DNA of 64,000 nucleotides, taken from Vibrio genomosp. F10 str. ZF-129. GTDB taxonomy: Bacteria > Pseudomonadota > Gammaproteobacteria > Enterobacterales > Vibrionaceae. The stretch lies in contig NZ_AJYQ02000089.1 in the NCBI RefSeq assembly GCF_000287055.2, positions 113,880 to 177,879 on the forward strand. The letters run 5' to 3'. The position numbers and the translations under genes were made by a program. A model generated the notes under the pieces. That model had not been told where the DNA came from and searched no databases. It saw nothing but the letters and a program-made list of their open reading frames with translations. Shown one piece after another: positions 61,448 through 64,000 of this stretch (positions are counted from its first letter, which is position 1; each line of letters starts with the position of its first letter).

Positions 61448-62929
61448 ATGACTGCATTCCAAAAATTAGTTGAACATTCAAAAACAATCTCTCATTTCAA
61501 TCACCTTGCAGCGATTTGTGGCTGGGACCAAGCATCAATGATGCCTTCCGGTGGAAACCAAGCTCGCTCTGAAGCCATGGCGCAATTGTCTGTGCACATT
61601 CACAGCCTTTTAACTCAACCGCAACTTTCGGGATGGTTTGAACAAGCTGAATCTGAAGCACTGAGCCCGCAAGATACGTCATCGCTACGTGAACTAAAAC
61701 GTCAATGGCAACAAGCAACGGTACTACCTGAAACACTGGTACAAGCAAAGTCGCTGGCAGGATCTCAATGTGAACATGCATGGCGAACTCAACGTAGCAA
61801 CAATGACTGGCTTGGCTTTGAAAAAAACTGGGCTGAAGTCGTTAAGCTATCGCAAGAAGAAGCACAAATTCGTGCAGAAGCAACCGGGCTTTCCCCTTAC
61901 GACGCCATGTTGGATATCTACGAGCCTGGCACAACATCAGCCTCGCTGGACATTTTGTTTGCCGATGTAAAAACGTGGCTTCCATCGTTAATTGATGACG
62001 TGATTGAAAAGCAAAAAACTGAGTCTTTCATTACCCCATCAGGTCAGTTTGAAACAGATAAACAAAAAGCGCTGGGGTTAGAAGTCATGAAACTGTTGCA
62101 GTTTGACTTTGAGCATGGCCGACTTGATGAAAGTGTCCACCCTTTCTGTGGTGGTGTCCCTTCTGATGTCAGGATCACAACCCGATACGACGAAGCTGAA
62201 TTTGTGCAATCGTTAATGGGTATCGTGCATGAAACAGGGCATGCTCGCTATGAGCAAGGGTTGCCAAAACAACTCGCAGGCTTACCGTCGGGTGAAGCTC
62301 GATCTATGGGAATTCACGAATCTCAATCACTGTTTTTTGAAATGCAGGTGGGGCGAAGTGATGCCTTTATCCAACACCTCTCTAGCTTCGCTGGTAAACA
62401 ATTTACCTCACACGATCCTGCACTGTTTGGCTTTGATAACTTCCAAAAATTGTACACGCGCGTTAAAAAAGATTTTATTCGTGTCGATGCCGACGAGCTC
62501 ACCTACCCTGCTCACGTTATTCTTCGCTATGAGATTGAACGTGACCTGATGAACGGAAAAATCAAACATACCGATGTCCCTGAGCTTTGGAACCATAAGA
62601 TGCAGCAGTATCTTGGCCTTTCTACTCAAGGTAATTTCAAAAATGGGTGTATGCAGGATATTCATTGGACAGATGGTGCGTTCGGCTATTTCCCTAGCTA
62701 CACACTAGGTGCGATGTATGCCGCTCAATTCATGGCTGCAATGAAGAAAACAGTTGATGTCGATTCAGCAATTTTAAGCGGTGACCTCTCTCCAATTTTC
62801 TCCTGGTTATCAAAGAATATCTGGAGTAAAGGGAGCTTATCGGACACTGATACCTTAGTACAGCAAGCAACAGGAGAAACACTAAACGCTCAGTTTTTCA
62901 AAGAACATTTGATTAACCGCTACCTATAA
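61448..62929 (+). CDS. Thermostable-type carboxypeptidase Taq (M32 family)
   Basis: 493 residues, the family length. The zinc motif HETGH (261-265) with the third ligand in GIHESQSLFFE lies near 290, and DVRITTRYDE and IRVDADELTYPAHVILRYEIE are conserved. It removes C-terminal residues from peptides in the cytoplasm. ATG 61448. A 6-bp palindrome with TTTT follows 48 bp after the stop. Confidence 0.95.
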   Translation: MTAFQKLVEHSKTISHFNHLAAICGWDQASMMPSGGNQARSEAMAQLSVHIHSLLTQPQLSGWFEQAESEALSPQDTSSLRELKRQWQQATVLPETLVQAKSLAGSQCEHAWRTQRSNNDWLGFEKNWAEVVKLSQEEAQIRAEATGLSPYDAMLDIYEPGTTSASLDILFADVKTWLPSLIDDVIEKQKTESFITPSGQFETDKQKALGLEVMKLLQFDFEHGRLDESVHPFCGGVPSDVRITTRYDEAEFVQSLMGIVHETGHARYEQGLPKQLAGLPSGEARSMGIHESQSLFFEMQVGRSDAFIQHLSSFAGKQFTSHDPALFGFDNFQKLYTRVKKDFIRVDADELTYPAHVILRYEIERDLMNGKIKHTDVPELWNHKMQQYLGLSTQGNFKNGCMQDIHWTDGAFGYFPSYTLGAMYAAQFMAAMKKTVDVDSAILSGDLSPIFSWLSKNIWSKGSLSDTDTLVQQATGETLNAQFFKEHLINRYL

Positions 62930-62977
62930 GTAAGTTGAGCACCCACAGCATGAAATGGTAAAAATTGATTAATAAGC

Positions 62978-62997
62978 CTGAATGATCATTCAGTTTT
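62978..62997 (+). terminator. Weak terminator or palindromic site after the M32 gene
   Basis: CTGAATGATCATTCAG is a perfect 16-bp palindrome followed by TTTT. Stem of 6 bp, 4-base loop. It might also be a regulator binding site. Confidence 0.45.
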
Positions 62998-63023
62998 AGA
63001 ATCTCTTCTGGTGAAATACTCAC

Positions 63024-63049
63024 AAAAAACCCCGCTATAGGGAGCGGGG
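63024..63049 (-). terminator. Intrinsic terminator of the 190-residue gene
   Basis: On the minus strand CCCCGC pairs with GCGGGG around an 8-base loop and is followed by six T, 28 bp past the stop. Confidence 0.9.
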
Positions 63050-63076
63050 AAATAACCAAAAATAAAACCTAATACA

Positions 63077-63649
63077 TTAGAGAGCGAAGCTGAAACCAAG
63101 GTTATAATCTTCACCATTTTTTGCTGTAAACTCTTTATCTTCACTTGATGCATTTGTGCGACCGCTTTCATCGCTTTTCACCAAGCTAACCCAGTGTCTA
63201 ATTCCAGACGAACGACTAGCGGTAGTTTGAGAAAAAGTAGTACATGTCTCTAGCTGAATATCTTCAATATCTACAAACTCTAAACAACCCGTGCCCTTGC
63301 TAGCACCTATCGTCACTTCAACATGTGTTCCGCTCTCATCACGAAATAGGATTGCTGTAGGCTTCGACTTGTCACCAGTGTAAGCCACAAAGTGTTTAGC
63401 GCGTTTCAAACCAGTGTGTTCGCCATTTTTGAAGTAAACCTGAATGTGTCTGTAGTCGATCTCATAGCTCACTGCGTCTTCATGAGATCCCGATTCGAGA
63501 GGAAATAGAGTATCAAGCAACTGTTTCGCCATTGTCTGTTTTTCTAGTTGCTTGTCTGCTTTCACCATTTCTACGGCAAAGACAGCTTCAGCAATAAAAG
63601 TAGAATGGTTTCTGTGAAGTTCTGTTTTGTCTAGTGTCAGCATATTCAT
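63077..63649 (-). CDS. Unrecognised 190-residue protein
   Basis: ATG 63649 is preceded by GAGGG at eight bases. The protein (MNMLTLDKTELHRN...) has no signal peptide or membrane helix. The N-terminal half is helical (FIAEAVFAVEMVKADKQLEKQTMAKQLLDTLF) and the C-terminal half beta-rich (YRHIQVYFKNGEHTG, SKPTAILFRDESGTHVEVTIG). I recognise no family. It has its own terminator and a promoter region with repeated TTTCACA sites, so it seems to be an independently regulated gene. Confidence 0.7.
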   Translation of the reverse strand: MNMLTLDKTELHRNHSTFIAEAVFAVEMVKADKQLEKQTMAKQLLDTLFPLESGSHEDAVSYEIDYRHIQVYFKNGEHTGLKRAKHFVAYTGDKSKPTAILFRDESGTHVEVTIGASKGTGCLEFVDIEDIQLETCTTFSQTTASRSSGIRHWVSLVKSDESGRTNASSEDKEFTAKNGEDYNLGFSFAL

Positions 63650-63770
63650 AATCGTTCCCTCATACGGCTTTGAATTTTATGTAGGCCAAAAGTCCTGATT
63701 GACCCTTTTTAAAATTGTTCTTTACTGTGTAATTTCCATGCTTTTCATACTACCTTCATTTTTAAAACAA

Positions 63771-63798
63771 TTTCACAACAAAAATTTCACACTGTGAA
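63771..63798. promoter_or_regulatory. Palindromic TTCACA-C-TGTGAA element and repeated half-sites
   Basis: TTTCACA occurs at 63771 and 63785 (14 bp apart), and the second is part of TTCACACTGTGAA, a perfect palindrome with similar AT-rich flanks on both sides. It lies about 120-150 bp upstream of the 190-residue gene. It looks like an operator; I cannot name the protein. Confidence 0.45.
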
Positions 63799-64000
63799 TT
63801 TTACTAAATCGTTTTTTACACAAGCAGATATTTTTTGCCCCTAGCCCTTTATTTAACTGGGCTGAGAGCTCACTAGAATCACTTTTGCGTGTTGTTTGAA
63901 TTTGTGTAATAGCCAACCCAACCCAGCGTATTATCGATTACTAGATGTTAGGTATGCTTAGTCTCGACTTTACTCGACGGCGGATTTAACCCAAAAAAAA
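63799..64000. other. Right end of the window, nothing identified
   Basis: AT-rich intergenic sequence ending in an A run at 63993-64000. No ORF, tRNA or terminator stands out. The neighbouring gene lies beyond the window. Confidence 0.5.

Noticed and set aside
1..64000. CRISPR array, prophage, integron cassette array, rRNA or insertion sequence
   Set aside because: No regularly spaced repeat-spacer pattern, phage structural genes, attC-like repeats, rRNA or transposase motifs were seen anywhere in the window.

Overview
The window looks like a chromosomal segment of a Vibrio (gammaproteobacterium). The main clues are the TonB2/3-type cluster with TtpC and a DUF3450 protein, the nirBDC-cobA nitrite cluster, the order yccA-tusE with convergent yccX, a tandem glycine riboswitch in front of an alanine/glycine symporter, CheV, and many GGDEF/EAL and two-component proteins. 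Genes are dense, intergenic regions are AT-rich, and there are many intrinsic terminators.

Layout. 1-7115: 3' part of letB, rsmF, a possible small RNA, cvfB-like gene, an unrecognised membrane protein, and a DUF4442 hotdog protein. 7192-11076: a degenerate stand-alone PEP-synthase C-terminal domain divergent from a DAHP synthase-yajQ pair, then a CysG-like siroheme gene with a fossil methyltransferase tail. 11408-15861: the four-gene general L-amino-acid ABC transporter aapJQMP. 16009-19055: yccA, tusE, acylphosphatase and a chemoreceptor. 19304-25499: a three-gene cassette (Upf1-like SF1 helicase, UvrD-like SF1 helicase, methyltransferase-HNH fusion) next to the 3' end of tRNA-Val(GAC). It resembles a defence island and is the most novel part of the window. 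25999-32653: diguanylate cyclase, DUF2726 protein, cheV, a broken periplasmic-binding-protein gene, and a CitA/CitB-type two-component pair behind a perfect FNR box. 32653-38079: a six-gene TonB energy-transduction operon with a Fur box over its promoter. 38354-39822: ribosome hibernation factor and two small DUF genes. 39991-45176: nirB-nirD-nirC-cobA with FNR and NarP-like sites spaced as in the E. coli nir promoter. 45464-51514: lipocalin, an L-lactate-dehydrogenase-family enzyme, and the complete tyrosine/homogentisate degradation operon hppD-hmgA-fahA-maiA. 52009-64000: M20 peptidase, hybrid histidine kinase, GGDEF-EAL protein, coiled-coil protein with a 52-residue membrane peptide, glycine riboswitch and symporter, LysE exporter, M32 carboxypeptidase, and an unknown protein behind palindromic sites.

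Working together. NirB needs siroheme, and both halves of siroheme synthesis are here: cobA (SUMT) beside nirBDC, and the dehydrogenase/chelatase near 10-11 kb that still carries a SUMT remnant. The tyrosine operon ends in fumarate plus acetoacetate. The TonB operon powers outer-membrane iron uptake under Fur control. Several intergenic regions (2461, 41083, 48084, 49233, 55492) carry short perfect or near-perfect tandem duplications of 7-17 bp.

Limits: all family calls come from reading motifs and remembered homologues. No database search, structure prediction or composition statistics were run.
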